A DNA stretch of 64,000 nucleotides from Pacificimonas pallii (GTDB taxonomy: Bacteria > Pseudomonadota > Alphaproteobacteria > Sphingomonadales > Sphingomonadaceae): contig NZ_JAGSPA010000002.1 in assembly GCF_019204005.1 (NCBI RefSeq), positions 669,806 through 733,805 on the forward strand, read 5' to 3'. Positions 44,794-56,159 of the stretch are shown here, piece by piece; position 1 is the first letter of the stretch, and each line of letters begins with the position of its first letter. The notes under the pieces were generated by a model, which ran no database searches, was not told the DNA's origin, and worked only from the letters and a program-made list of their open reading frames with translations. Position numbers and translations under genes: made by a program.

Positions 44794-45951
44794 TCATGAC
44801 AGCGCCCCAACAAACTTCTGGAACAGATAATCGCTATCCATCGGACCCGGACTGGCTTCCGGATGGTACTGCACCCCGAAGGCCCGCTTGCCCGTCAGCT
44901 CGATCCCGCACAGCGTCCCGTCGAACAGGCTGGTGTGCGTCGCCTCGACGCCGTCGGGCAGCGTGTCCGCGTCGACGGCGAAACCATGGTTCATGCTGGT
45001 GATCTCGACGCGGCCGTCGGAGAGGCGCTGGACGGGGTGGTTGGCGCCTCTGTGGCCCTGAAACATCTTGGCGGTTTTCGCGCCTGCGGCCAGGCCGAGG
45101 AGCTGGTGGCCGAGGCAGATGCCGAAGATGGGCATATCGGCGGCGAGCAGCTGCTGAATGACGGGGACGGCATAAGCGGCGGTGGCGGCGGGGTCGCCGG
45201 GGCCGTTCGACAGGAAGACGCCCGCGGGCTTCAGCGCCATGATCTCGTCAAAGCTGGTCTCTGCCGGGACGACCGTGACGCGCGCGCCGGCATTGGTCAG
45301 GCGGCGAAGGATGTTCTTCTTCGCGCCATAATCGATGGCGACGACGTGAGGGCCGTGCTGTGGCCCCGCTGCGAAGCCCTGCCCCAATTGCCACGGGCCA
45401 TCGTTCCAGCCGCCGGTGTCTTCGCGTGTGACGTCCCTTGCCAGATCGAGGCCTTCAAGACCGCTCCATTCCCGTGCGGCGGCGCGGAGGGTGTCCATGT
45501 CGAATTTGCCGTCGGGCGCATGGGCGATAACGGCATTGGGCGCGCCCTCCAGCCGGACTTTCCGGGTGAGCGCGCGCGTGTCGACGCCCGAAATTCCGAT
45601 GCGGCCATGCCGCGCCAGCCACTCGTCGAAGCGCTCGGCGCTGCGGAAATTGCTGGGTTCGGTGACGGTTTCGCGGACGATACAGCCGACGGCATGCGGC
45701 GTATCGGCTTCGGTGTCCTCATCATTAACGCCGACATTGCCGATATGGGGAAAGGTGAAGGTGACGATCTGCCGGGCGTAGCTGGGATCGGTCATGATCT
45801 CCTGATAGCCCGTCATGGCGGTGTTGAAGCAGACTTCGCCCACCGCATGTCCGGCCGCCCCGAATCCCCTGCCCCAGATGATTTCACCCGATGCGAGAAT
45901 CAACGCGCCAGTGGCTCCGGAGGGAGGGCGCGCAGGTGTGGCTTCGGTCAC
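44794..45951 (-). CDS. carA: Carbamoyl-phosphate synthase small subunit (glutaminase)
   Basis: 385 residues. The class I glutamine amidotransferase nucleophile is in FGICLGHQLLGLA, with the catalytic His-Glu in YHPEASPGP near the C-terminus. The N-terminal CarA domain starts GALILASGEIIWGRGFGAAG. It delivers ammonia to CarB. It is divergent from yqeY with 138 bp between starts, and the unit at 44340-44790 separates it from carB. Confidence 0.96.
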   Translation of the reverse strand: MTEATPARPPSGATGALILASGEIIWGRGFGAAGHAVGEVCFNTAMTGYQEIMTDPSYARQIVTFTFPHIGNVGVNDEDTEADTPHAVGCIVRETVTEPSNFRSAERFDEWLARHGRIGISGVDTRALTRKVRLEGAPNAVIAHAPDGKFDMDTLRAAAREWSGLEGLDLARDVTREDTGGWNDGPWQLGQGFAAGPQHGPHVVAIDYGAKKNILRRLTNAGARVTVVPAETSFDEIMALKPAGVFLSNGPGDPAATAAYAVPVIQQLLAADMPIFGICLGHQLLGLAAGAKTAKMFQGHRGANHPVQRLSDGRVEITSMNHGFAVDADTLPDGVEATHTSLFDGTLCGIELTGKRAFGVQYHPEASPGPMDSDYLFQKFVGALS

Positions 45952-46089
45952 GCTTGGGGGCGCTCCTTCACGAGGGGTGGATCGAAATGTAAGCTAAGGG
46001 GGCGTGCTAGGCCCGCGAAGGATTCGCGTCAATTCTGTTAAAGTGGCCTTCGGCACATTATCTGGCCCGGCAACCAATCAGGAGACTCG

Positions 46090-46551
46090 ATGATGATCGC
46101 CGCAAATGTGAAGACCGCGCAGATAACCGCCATGAAAGCGGGCGAAAAAGACCGCGTGGCCGCCACCCGTGCCATTCTGGCCGCCATCAAGCAAAAAGAA
46201 ATCGATACGCGCGTCGGCGCGGGCAATGGCGATGACAAGCTGGCCGCCGATGTGCTCACCAAGATGGCGAAGCAGCGCAGGGAATCGATTGGCATGTATG
46301 AGCAGGGCGACCGCCAGGAACTTGCCGATCAGGAACGCAGTGAGCTTGCCGTCATCGAGGAGTTCATGCCGCAGATGATGCCCGCCGCCGAGGCACAGGC
46401 CGAGGTGCGCAAGCTGGTCGAAGCGCTGGGCGCGGAAGGCCCGCAGGACATGGGCAAGGTCATGGCCGCGCTGAAGGAACGCTTCGCGGGGCAGATCGAC
46501 ATGTCGAGCGCAAGCGCGATGGTGAAACAGGAACTGACGGCGAAGGGCTGA
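46090..46551 (+). CDS. GatB/YqeY domain protein
   Basis: 153 residues. AGGAGA lies upstream and the first of two ATGs is used. The YqeY helical domain is clear (MKAGEKDRVAATRAILAAIK, KQKEIDTR, then RQELADQERSELAVIEEFMP and EGPQDMGKVMAALKERF). It is related to the tail of the GatB amidotransferase subunit, but its own role is unproven. It precedes dnaG and rpoD on the same strand, a common alphaproteobacterial variant of the macromolecular-synthesis operon. Confidence 0.92.
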   Translation: MMIAANVKTAQITAMKAGEKDRVAATRAILAAIKQKEIDTRVGAGNGDDKLAADVLTKMAKQRRESIGMYEQGDRQELADQERSELAVIEEFMPQMMPAAEAQAEVRKLVEALGAEGPQDMGKVMAALKERFAGQIDMSSASAMVKQELTAKG

Positions 46552-46619
46552 CGGGCGGTCGCAAGTATCCACAGGTAAATCGCCCGCGCCCCTTCACGGC
46601 GAGGCCTGCGTGGACGATA

Positions 46620-48524
46620 GTGGCAAGCGTGTCGATCCCGCCTGCCTTCCTTGACGAACTGCGCATGCGCGTCCCGGTTTCGGACGTCGTCGGTCCGGCG
46701 GTGAAACTGATCCGTGCCGGCCGGGAGATGAAAGCCTGCTGTCCCTTTCACAAGGAAAAAACGCCAAGCTTTTATGTGAATGACGAGAAGGCGTTCTACC
46801 ATTGTTTCGGTTGCGGCGCGCATGGCGATATCATCACGTTCCTGATGGAACAGGCCGGGCAGGATTTTCGCGGCGCCGTCGAGCAACTGGCCGGGATGGC
46901 GGGCCTGCCCATGCCGGAGGAAAGCCCCGAACAGCGCGAACGCGCGAAGGCTGCGCAGGGTCTGCACGATGTCGCGGCGCTGGCGGAGGCCTGGTTTACA
47001 CGCAATTTGCGGTCAGACGCGGGGGCGTCCGCGCGGGCCTATATACAGGACCGCGGACTGTCGCAGGAGACGGCGGCGCGGTTCGGCATGGGCTTCGCAC
47101 CCGACAGCCGCGGGGCGCTGATGAACGCCATCGACGCGCCAATGGCAAAACTGGTCGATGCGGGCCTGCTCGTGCAGCCGGACGACGATCGCCGCGACGC
47201 CTATGACCGGTTTCGCAGCCGGCTGATCTTTCCCATCCACGACACGCGAAACCGGACGGTTGGCTTTGGCGGCCGCATCCTGGGGCCGGGCGAGCCGAAA
47301 TATCTGAATTCGCCCGACGGCCCGCTGTTCGACAAAGGCCGCCTGCTCTACAATCTGAACCGGGCGGCGCCAGCGGCGCGCAAGTCGGGCCGCCTTGCCG
47401 TGGTCGAAGGATATATGGACGTCATCGCGCTTGCACAGGCGGGTTTCGCCGAGGCGGTGGCCCCGATGGGCACGGCGATGACCGAGGACCAGATGAAGCT
47501 GGCGTGGCGCGCCGTTCCCGAACCAGTGCTGTGCTTCGATGGCGATGCCGCGGGTTTGCGGGCGGCGCACCGCGCCGCCATTCGCGCCCTGCCCCTGCTG
47601 GAACCCGGCAAATCGCTGCGCTTCGCCGTCCTGCCCGACGGCAAGGACCCGGACGACCTGGTGCGCGCCTCTGGCCTGAAGGCGTTTGAAACGCTGCTGG
47701 CGGGTGCGGAGCCGCTGATCGACTATCTGTGGCGCAGCGAAACCGAAGGCGTCGATCTGAAAACGCCGGAACGCCGCGCCGCCGTACGCCAGCGCCTGGG
47801 CGAACATGCCAGCAGCATCGAGGATGGCAGCGTCCAGCAGCTGTACCGGTCGGAGTTCAAGGCGCGCTTCGACGCGGCCTTCGTACAGCGCGGCCGGGGC
47901 GACGATGGCCGTGGGCGCAACCGGGGCGGCGCTGCGATACCGGTATGGATGCGCGCCACCGCGGGCGCCACGTCCGATGTGAAGACGACTGCGCAGCGCA
48001 CGCCTTTTGAGCGTGAAATCAGCGCGATCATCGTCGGTCTTCTTCATTTTCCGCAGCTGGCGGACACATGCGGCGAAGCGATTGCCGATCTGGAAATCGC
48101 CGACCCGGAGATCGTCCGCCTGCGCGCGGCAATTTTTCGTGCCGTTGCAGGCAACCCGGCGCTTGACAAAACGTCCCTGCATTCCGACTTGGAGCGTAGA
48201 GGGCTCGGTCAGCTCGCGGAAACCGTCACGGTATCGAACCGGTTGGACTTCAGTTTCACGCGTTCCCGGACGCCCGGTGCCCGTGCGGCAGAAGACTTGG
48301 CATGTGTCGCGGGGCATCTTATGGCACTCGCGCATATAAATGATGAGGAAGCGGACCTGCGCGCGCGCTATGATTCGCTGTCTCAGGAAGAATTCGAACG
48401 CCGCAGTGCCCTCACCTATGAGAAACTGCGGATACAGGACGAGCTAAGGCTGCTCGCTCACGGTCGAAGGCTGGAGGCTGAAGAGGCGGCGACCGCCGCC
48501 GCTGAAGCCGGCATCGACCATTAA
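46620..48524 (+). CDS. dnaG: DNA primase
   Basis: 634 residues. The zinc-binding domain has C41, H44, C62 and C65 (CPFHKEKTPSF; HCFGCGAHGD). The TOPRIM domain carries VVEGYMDVIAL and FDGDAAGLRAA. A C-terminal DnaB-binding domain follows. The start is a GTG at 46620; another GTG 3 codons later (SIPPAFLDELR) fits the family equally, and neither has a good ribosome binding site. It lies 68 bp after the yqeY gene and 36 bp before rpoD. Confidence 0.95.
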   Translation: MASVSIPPAFLDELRMRVPVSDVVGPAVKLIRAGREMKACCPFHKEKTPSFYVNDEKAFYHCFGCGAHGDIITFLMEQAGQDFRGAVEQLAGMAGLPMPEESPEQRERAKAAQGLHDVAALAEAWFTRNLRSDAGASARAYIQDRGLSQETAARFGMGFAPDSRGALMNAIDAPMAKLVDAGLLVQPDDDRRDAYDRFRSRLIFPIHDTRNRTVGFGGRILGPGEPKYLNSPDGPLFDKGRLLYNLNRAAPAARKSGRLAVVEGYMDVIALAQAGFAEAVAPMGTAMTEDQMKLAWRAVPEPVLCFDGDAAGLRAAHRAAIRALPLLEPGKSLRFAVLPDGKDPDDLVRASGLKAFETLLAGAEPLIDYLWRSETEGVDLKTPERRAAVRQRLGEHASSIEDGSVQQLYRSEFKARFDAAFVQRGRGDDGRGRNRGGAAIPVWMRATAGATSDVKTTAQRTPFEREISAIIVGLLHFPQLADTCGEAIADLEIADPEIVRLRAAIFRAVAGNPALDKTSLHSDLERRGLGQLAETVTVSNRLDFSFTRSRTPGARAAEDLACVAGHLMALAHINDEEADLRARYDSLSQEEFERRSALTYEKLRIQDELRLLAHGRRLEAEEAATAAAEAGIDH

Positions 48525-48560
48525 GAGCGCGCGGTCCGATCAGGTGTTGGAACGATAAGT

Positions 48561-50588
<2,028 letters not shown>

Positions 50589-50625
50589 TCTGCTGGCTGG
50601 CGGGTCCTTCATTCAGGGGAATGAC

Positions 50626-51345
50626 ATGATGTCGGCCGTAGGTGAACGGACCATGCGCCTATTTGTCATTCTTTTCGTATCATTTGCCATGGCGGCAGGC
50701 GTTGCCGCAACTATCCTGCCTGGCATCCAGCAGCAGATCATGGCCGAAGCGTCGCAGCAATCTGCGGATGACCTGGCCTTTACGCGTACCGTCGAGATCG
50801 AGGGCCGCTCAAAGGACGGGACCGAGACCATCCGCATGGTTGAGCGCTATGACCCGCGGCGACCGGACAACAAGCGATGGACGCTCGTCAGTGTGGATGG
50901 CCGCGAACCGACGAAGGACGAGCGCAAGGACGCTGATGGTCGCCGCAGCGATGGACCAATTCCGGGCTATTACCGCCTGGGCAACTGGTTCGGGACCGAG
51001 GCGAAGGCACAGGGCCAGGCCTCCCTGCACTTCCAGTCCTTTCCGAAGGGCACGTTCGACGTCGGCCCGATTGACCTGTCACGCCGGATTACAGCCATTG
51101 CCACGATCGGCGGGACGGATGACGCCCCTTATGTCACGGAAACCCGCTTCCGCCTGAAAGAGCCGTTCCGCGTCATGCTGGTCGCGAAGGTCACGGCGTT
51201 TGACGCGAAGACGCGCTATACACGCCTGCCGAGCGGACGCCCGGTTCTTGCCGAGCAGACGCTGACATTTACGGGCAGCCGCTTTGGCAAGGAAGGCACG
51301 CAGCGCACGGTGACGCGATATTCCGACTATGTTGAGGTCCGGTAG
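50626..51345 (+). CDS. Exported protein of unknown function
   Basis: 239 residues. I used the ATG at 50626 because AGGGGA sits 6 nt upstream; a second ATG at 50653 (MRLFVILFVSFAMAAGVAAT) would start directly at the signal sequence. The body has no recognised domain: EIEGRSKDGTETIRMVERYD, then RRPDNKRWTLVSVDGREPTK and RKDADGRRSDGPIPGYYRLG. I do not recognise a family with confidence. It follows rpoD after 37 bp and converges with an M28 peptidase gene. Confidence 0.75.
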   Translation: MMSAVGERTMRLFVILFVSFAMAAGVAATILPGIQQQIMAEASQQSADDLAFTRTVEIEGRSKDGTETIRMVERYDPRRPDNKRWTLVSVDGREPTKDERKDADGRRSDGPIPGYYRLGNWFGTEAKAQGQASLHFQSFPKGTFDVGPIDLSRRITAIATIGGTDDAPYVTETRFRLKEPFRVMLVAKVTAFDAKTRYTRLPSGRPVLAEQTLTFTGSRFGKEGTQRTVTRYSDYVEVR

Positions 51346-51351
51346 GCCAGC

Positions 51352-53040
51352 CTAGCGCGGCATGCGAAACTCGCTGTAGACGGCGACGGTTTCCGCGACC
51401 GGGTCCAGGCGAACCCACAGGGCCAAAGCCAGGGCAGCGATCAGCAAAAAGGCAGCGATGATGTTCCCCGCCCGCCCGCTGACTGGCGGTGCGAGAATGG
51501 TCAATGGCGGAAGGGCAAGCGCCGCCAGAAGTGCGGCGACCATCGGCATGGCCGGGCCCACACCCTGCATCAACGCATGGCTATTCTGGAACAGGAAGCC
51601 AAGCGATATGGCGGCGAACAGAACGGCCAGGGCGATGCCCCCGCCCCCGCCAACCCGCCGCTTCGCGACCGCCGCAAGCCCGCCCAGAAGCAGCGGAATC
51701 ACGATGATATACGCCGCGGTCGGGGCAAATAACTGAACGACAATAGCAAGGATGATGCCGATCAGACTGGCCCGCTGCCCGCCGAGCCAGGCGAGTGCGA
51801 GCACAAGCATTGCCGCACAGATCAGTAGCGCCTGCACCTCAAGGCGTGTCGTCGCCGCCAGCCGGTCGTAATAATTTATAGCACCGTCAGCGCCCGACAG
51901 GAGGTTGAACAGGTAAAGCAGCCCGGCCCCGAGCAGGATAACAAGCAGGGTCGCCGCGCTGCCCCGCGCCATGGTCTTGCGGGTCTCCGCGGCGCGAATC
52001 TGGTCGATGACGAGCAGCGCCGCCGCCGCAATCAGCAGCCACCCAGCCCATGCCGGATAGGAAATCAGGAACAGCCCGAACATATCGAAGAAGGTCAGAT
52101 CGGCCGCCTTGCCGGGCAATGTCTCCGCCGAAAGCAGCGCCCAGGTCAGGTCCAGCCCCTGCGCGCCCATGTCCTGCAGTGCGCCCTGATCAAGATTTTC
52201 CGGTGTCGCGTCAGGGGAATGATAGAGGCCGGGGCGTCCGATAAACGCGAAATTATAGGCGGTGTAGTCACCCGACAGGGCCGGTGTCAGGTCGGTGTCA
52301 TTGGGAAGCACGCTGTAGACAAAGGCGGCAAGGGACGACGCGCCCGGTCGATCGACAGCCCTATGATAGAGGCGCATGGCCTCGCCATTTTGCGCGGACG
52401 TCTGGAAAAGCGTCGTCCGGCCGCCGCCGCCGCGTGCCTCCAGATTGATGATGGCCCCCACGCGCCGCCGATTGGAATTATTGGCGAAAAAATATTTCGC
52501 GCCTTCCAGCCCGAGTTCCTCGGCATCGGTGAACAGCACAAGGAGATCGCGCGGGAGTGCTCCCTTCGCCTTGACCGCGCGAACGATCTCCAGAATCGCG
52601 GCGACACCTGCGGCATCATCGGAAGCGCCCGCCGACCCCCAGACACTATCATAATGCGCCATCAGAAGAACCGCCGGAAGCGACGGATCACTGCCGCCAA
52701 GTCGCGCGAAGATGTTCTCGACAGGCGGCGCGGCCATCTCATCGCCGCGCCACTGCCGCAGGCGCGCAGCCCCCTGTTCACCAAGCGGAGATGCGGTGGT
52801 TCCGGTATCGAGCCCGAGCGCCCGCAATCGTTCGACCAGATACGCCCGGACGCGGGCATTCTCGGCACTGCCAGTGACATGCGGAGCCGCGGCAACCTGC
52901 CGTACATCGACCATTGCACGCGCCGCGGAGAAGTCAGTCTGCGGTGCCGTCTCATCCCGCGGCGATGGCGGCGTGGTTCCGACAATCGCCAAAATGAGCG
53001 CGATTGACACCGCCGCGAGAAGACCCAGATATTTCCGCAT
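51352..53040 (-). CDS. M28-family membrane metallopeptidase
   Basis: 562 residues. An N-terminal signal-anchor helix (YLGLLAAVSIALILAIVG) is followed by a periplasmic M28 aminopeptidase-like domain with zinc ligands in LLMAHYDSVWGSAGASDDAAG and FTDAEELGLEGAKYFF. A C-terminal multi-helix membrane domain (WAGWLLIAAAALLVIDQI and further helices to FLLIAALALALWV) is the arrangement of vacuolar/ER-type (Ffh/Fxna-like) M28 proteases. The substrate is not known. A hairpin overlaps its ribosome binding site. Confidence 0.85.
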   Translation of the reverse strand: MRKYLGLLAAVSIALILAIVGTTPPSPRDETAPQTDFSAARAMVDVRQVAAAPHVTGSAENARVRAYLVERLRALGLDTGTTASPLGEQGAARLRQWRGDEMAAPPVENIFARLGGSDPSLPAVLLMAHYDSVWGSAGASDDAAGVAAILEIVRAVKAKGALPRDLLVLFTDAEELGLEGAKYFFANNSNRRRVGAIINLEARGGGGRTTLFQTSAQNGEAMRLYHRAVDRPGASSLAAFVYSVLPNDTDLTPALSGDYTAYNFAFIGRPGLYHSPDATPENLDQGALQDMGAQGLDLTWALLSAETLPGKAADLTFFDMFGLFLISYPAWAGWLLIAAAALLVIDQIRAAETRKTMARGSAATLLVILLGAGLLYLFNLLSGADGAINYYDRLAATTRLEVQALLICAAMLVLALAWLGGQRASLIGIILAIVVQLFAPTAAYIIVIPLLLGGLAAVAKRRVGGGGGIALAVLFAAISLGFLFQNSHALMQGVGPAMPMVAALLAALALPPLTILAPPVSGRAGNIIAAFLLIAALALALWVRLDPVAETVAVYSEFRMPR

Positions 53041-53049
53041 GCTTCATAT

Positions 53050-53069
53050 CCCCCGGATTTTTCCGGGGG
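53050..53069 (-). promoter_or_regulatory. Hairpin that buries the M28 peptidase ribosome binding site
   Basis: On the minus strand, CCCCCGGA, AAAA loop, TCCGGGGG form an 8-bp perfect stem. The only purine-rich block close to the start, GGGGG-A, is the 3' arm, 10 nt from the ATG, so the helix would hide it. Translation might therefore need the hairpin to open, as in temperature- or ribosome-dependent control. A weak alternative is a chance terminator for upstream transcripts. Confidence 0.4.
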
Positions 53070-53229
53070 ACCCTGATGCCCTCTGCGCGGCGCGTCAAAC
53101 CGCATCTTTTTCAGGATGAGCGCATCAATTCCATGCGCGCCCGTTTCCGGACATGCCGGAACCCGCGACAGCTATGGCGAGTTACGTCATCGCCTAGGAA
53201 AGAACATAAATTCAAACAGGGACAGGCCC

Positions 53230-53631
53230 ATGGAATTGAACATCTCTCTCAACGAAGTTTGCCGCCTGGTCGTTCGTGCCCGCGAATTCGACGCGCAGGT
53301 CCCGGCGGTCGATCCCGATGATTCCAGCAATATGGCGGACGATGGTGCTGTCGGTGTGCTGGAGGACGAAACGAACACGTCGGTCGAGGAAGAGATGCGG
53401 ACATTTATCGACGATCTGCCCGAGGACGAGCAGGTGGAACTGTACGCCCTGATGGCCGTCGGGCGAGGCGATTATGATGCCGATGAATGGGATGACGCCC
53501 TTGAGTCGATCACGGGCGAAGTCTCCGATTTCGCTGACGAACTGATGGAGACGCCCGCGCTGGCGTCATTGCTGGAGGCCGGTCTCGCCGCTTTTGGCAT
53601 GAGCTGCGACGGCGAAGGTCAGCTCAGCTAA
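53230..53631 (+). CDS. DUF3775 family protein
   Basis: 133 residues from the ATG at 53230 (MELNISLNEVCRLVVRAREF), with AGGG 10 nt upstream; the longer frame adds an unrelated leader. The family pattern is clear: REFDAQVPAVDPDDSSNMAD, then EEMRTFIDDLPEDEQVELYA and ARGDYDADEWDDAL-like text. Small and very acidic, no signal peptide. The function is unknown. The 189 bp between it and the M28 gene contain the hairpin at 53050 and no other feature. Confidence 0.88.
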   Translation: MELNISLNEVCRLVVRAREFDAQVPAVDPDDSSNMADDGAVGVLEDETNTSVEEEMRTFIDDLPEDEQVELYALMAVGRGDYDADEWDDALESITGEVSDFADELMETPALASLLEAGLAAFGMSCDGEGQLS

Positions 53632-54140
53632 GCGGGAAATCGAATGTCGCGAAGCTTTTCCCAGGGCCCACCACGATACCACCAGAGGGAAACGCCCTCA
53701 ATAATGAACGGCCAGGGCGTGAACTCGTCGGATAGACGGTTGTAGAGCGCCTTTGCCGCCTTTCCTTCCCCTTTGTTCTGCACTGTGACGTGCGGTCGCC
53801 AGCCCTGGCTGTCCTGCGGCACCAGCAGCGGTGCCCAGTTCGCGGCCAGCCGCGCACGAAATTCTGACAGCGCTTCCGAGTCGACGATGATGGAGGATCC
53901 TCTGCCCATAAAATGAAGACGGCTGGCGCGGGCTGCCATGCGCGTTTCATGCCGCGCGGCATCCTTCAGTTCGCGAACGATTTCCGCCGACTGCGGGCCT
54001 GGCAGGTGATGGAACATGGTGATGTGCGCGCCCAAAAGATTCCGCTCCGGCGGAAAATGCGCGCGGCGCAGGGCGTCAAACCGCGCAAAAGCCGAACGCT
54101 CCATTAGTGCAGTCAGGATGAGGGGTACCGCATCGGTCAT
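53628..54140 (-). CDS. 2'-5' RNA ligase-like (2H phosphoesterase) protein
   Basis: 170 residues. The two H-x-T/S-x motifs of the 2H superfamily are present: HITM in NLLGAHITMFHHLPG and HVTV in GWRPHVTVQNKG. It may act as a cyclic-phosphodiesterase or 2'-5' RNA ligase; the E. coli ThpR-like members have this fold. Its stop overlaps the stop region of the DUF3775 gene by 4 bp. No functional partner is evident. Confidence 0.85.
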   Translation of the reverse strand: MTDAVPLILTALMERSAFARFDALRRAHFPPERNLLGAHITMFHHLPGPQSAEIVRELKDAARHETRMAARASRLHFMGRGSSIIVDSEALSEFRARLAANWAPLLVPQDSQGWRPHVTVQNKGEGKAAKALYNRLSDEFTPWPFIIEGVSLWWYRGGPWEKLRDIRFPA

Positions 54141-54219
54141 GGTGGACGCCCTGCCACCGCGCCATGGACCGGATCAAGGCACGGCTTGCCGCACCGCCCT
54201 CTCCCTGTAGAAGCGGACC

Positions 54220-55476
54220 ATGCACGGCACCTCACCCATCACCGCCTTCGAAGCCAGCGCCATCGTCATCGTTCTGGCGGCGCTGCTCGGCTATCTGAAC
54301 CATCGCCTGCTGAAGCTGCCGCATGTGATCGGTCTGACCATACTTGGCGCGGCGCTGTCGCTGGCGGCGGTCGCGGCCGATATCCTGATCCCGGGGATCG
54401 GCATCGGCGCATGGACGACGGATTTCCTGACCGGACTCGATTTTTCCGAAACGCTGTTACAGGGCATGCTGAGCTTCCTGCTGTTCGCGGGCGCATTGCA
54501 CGTCGACCTGGACGAGCTCAAAAAGGGCTGGTTGCCAATCCTTGTCCTGTCGACGGTCGGCGTGGTCATCTCGACGATGATTGTCGGCTTTGCCTTCTCC
54601 TTTGTCACCGGCGTGATCGGCGTCGATGTGCCGTTCATCTGGTGCCTGGTCTTCGGCGCGCTGATCAGCCCGACCGATCCCGTCTCCGTACTCGGCATCC
54701 TCAAAAAGGCGGCCGTACCGCCGACATTGCAGGCGACCGTCGCAGGCGAGAGCCTATTCAATGACGGTGTCGGCGTCGTCGTGTTCTCGATCCTTCTGGC
54801 CGCCGCGCTGTCCGGCGCGGACTTCTCGCTCGTCAATGGGCTGGAACTGTTCGCGGTCGAGGCGGGCGGCGGCATCCTTCTCGGCCTCGTCACCGGCTAC
54901 ATCGCCTTCAGAGCCATGCGCGCCATCGATGTATATTCAATCGAGGTCCTGATCAGCCTCGCCGTCGTCATGGGCGGCTATGCGCTCGCCACGCGCCTGC
55001 ATCTTGCGGGTCCGGTCGCCATGGCCGTCGCCGGCCTGCTCATCGGCAATCAGGGCGTCAGCTTCGCGATGAGCGACATCACGCGCGATTACCTCCTGAA
55101 ATTCTGGGAAATCGTCGACGAGGTTTTGAACAGCGTGTTGTTCTTGCTCATCGGCCTTGAAGTCATCATTATCGCCGCCAATGGCAATTATCTGGTGCTC
55201 GCCATCATCGCCATTCCCATGGTGCTGGCCGCGCGTGCCATCGCCGTCGGCATTCCGATGAGCGGTCTCAGGCGTTTCACACCACTGTCCAAAATGGCGA
55301 CACCGATTCTGATCTGGGGCGGCCTGCGCGGCGGGATTTCCATCGCCCTGGCGCTTAGCCTGCCACCAGGTCCCGTCCGCGACACAATTCTGGCGACCAC
55401 ATATGGCGTGGTGCTGTTCAGTGTGCTGGTTCAGGGCGCGACCGTCGGACGGCTGGTCGAGAGACTGAAACGCTGA
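54220..55476 (+). CDS. Sodium:proton antiporter of the CPA1/NhaP family
   Basis: 418 residues with about 12 membrane helices. The ion-binding N-D pair is in SPTDPVSVLGILKKAAVPPT and GESLFNDGVGVVVFSILL, the classical CPA1 motifs. The first helix starts ITAFEASAIVIVLAALLGYL. RGGISIALALSLPPGP is the conserved C-terminal motif. The C-terminus is short, without a RCK domain. It exchanges sodium or potassium for protons across the inner membrane. Confidence 0.92.
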   Translation: MHGTSPITAFEASAIVIVLAALLGYLNHRLLKLPHVIGLTILGAALSLAAVAADILIPGIGIGAWTTDFLTGLDFSETLLQGMLSFLLFAGALHVDLDELKKGWLPILVLSTVGVVISTMIVGFAFSFVTGVIGVDVPFIWCLVFGALISPTDPVSVLGILKKAAVPPTLQATVAGESLFNDGVGVVVFSILLAAALSGADFSLVNGLELFAVEAGGGILLGLVTGYIAFRAMRAIDVYSIEVLISLAVVMGGYALATRLHLAGPVAMAVAGLLIGNQGVSFAMSDITRDYLLKFWEIVDEVLNSVLFLLIGLEVIIIAANGNYLVLAIIAIPMVLAARAIAVGIPMSGLRRFTPLSKMATPILIWGGLRGGISIALALSLPPGPVRDTILATTYGVVLFSVLVQGATVGRLVERLKR

Positions 55477-55488
55477 CGAAAATTCGGC

Positions 55489-55564
55489 TGGTGAGTCCTG
55501 CTGGGTTCGAACCAGCGACCTACTGATTAAAAGTCAGTTGCTCTACCAACTGAGCTAAGGACCC
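55489..55564 (-). tRNA. tRNA-Lys (anticodon TTT)
   Basis: 76 nt including an encoded 3' CCA, on the minus strand. The acceptor stem GGGTCCT pairs with AGGACTC (one G-U pair). The anticodon loop CTTTTAA gives TTT between stem arms CTGA and TCAG. The T-arm loop GTTCGAA and the D-loop with AGCTCAGTTGGTAGAGC are standard. Discriminator base A. Confidence 0.97.
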
Positions 55565-55606
55565 AAACCAGCCGAAGCGGCGATGTAGAAGGCCTTCGCC
55601 TCCGGG

Positions 55607-56080
55607 TCAACGGCGTGCGGTCAATCGCGCGTACATCTGCCGCACTGTGAGGCCGAGAATAGGATGCCGCCATGTGGGCGCGACCTCCATCATCGGGGCA
55701 AGCACGAAGCGGCGCAGGTGCATGGCCGGATGCGGCAGATAAAGGCCGGGGCCGCCGCGGACCCGGTCATGATAGGCGATGAGGTCGAGATCGAGGACGC
55801 GTGCGCCCCAGCGCCGCTGCCTGCGCCTGCCAAAATCATCCTCGATATCGTGCAACAGACCAAGGAGCGCACCGGGAGGGAGATCAGTCGCGACGGCGGC
55901 GACGGCGTTGGCGTAACGTCGCTGGGATGGCCCTAGCGGCGCGGTGGTATGAATGCGCGAGCGGCGCTCGACAGCGATGCCCGCATCCGCAAGCGCGCGC
56001 AGTGCCGCCGCCACCACCCGGCGCGGGGCGCCATGGCGTCCGTGCGCGCGATTGGAACCAAGGGCGATGACGATGGCCAT
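55607..56080 (-). CDS. folK: 2-amino-4-hydroxy-6-hydroxymethyldihydropteridine pyrophosphokinase
   Basis: 157 residues. It transfers pyrophosphate from ATP to the pterin alcohol in folate synthesis. Family motifs are IALGSNRA at the N-terminus, PLGPSQRRYANAVAAV, and RWGARVLDLDLIAYHDR (HPPK signature with the metal-binding D-x-D). LPHPAMHLRRFVLAPMMEVA follows. It is divergent from the uracil-DNA glycosylase with 79 bp between starts. Confidence 0.94.
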   Translation of the reverse strand: MAIVIALGSNRAHGRHGAPRRVVAAALRALADAGIAVERRSRIHTTAPLGPSQRRYANAVAAVATDLPPGALLGLLHDIEDDFGRRRQRRWGARVLDLDLIAYHDRVRGGPGLYLPHPAMHLRRFVLAPMMEVAPTWRHPILGLTVRQMYARLTARR

Positions 56081-56159
56081 GTGCCTCCCCCCTAAGCGGA
56101 AATTGCATGCACGCGAAGCACCGGATGACGCCGGACGCGCATTTGGCTAGGACGCCCAC

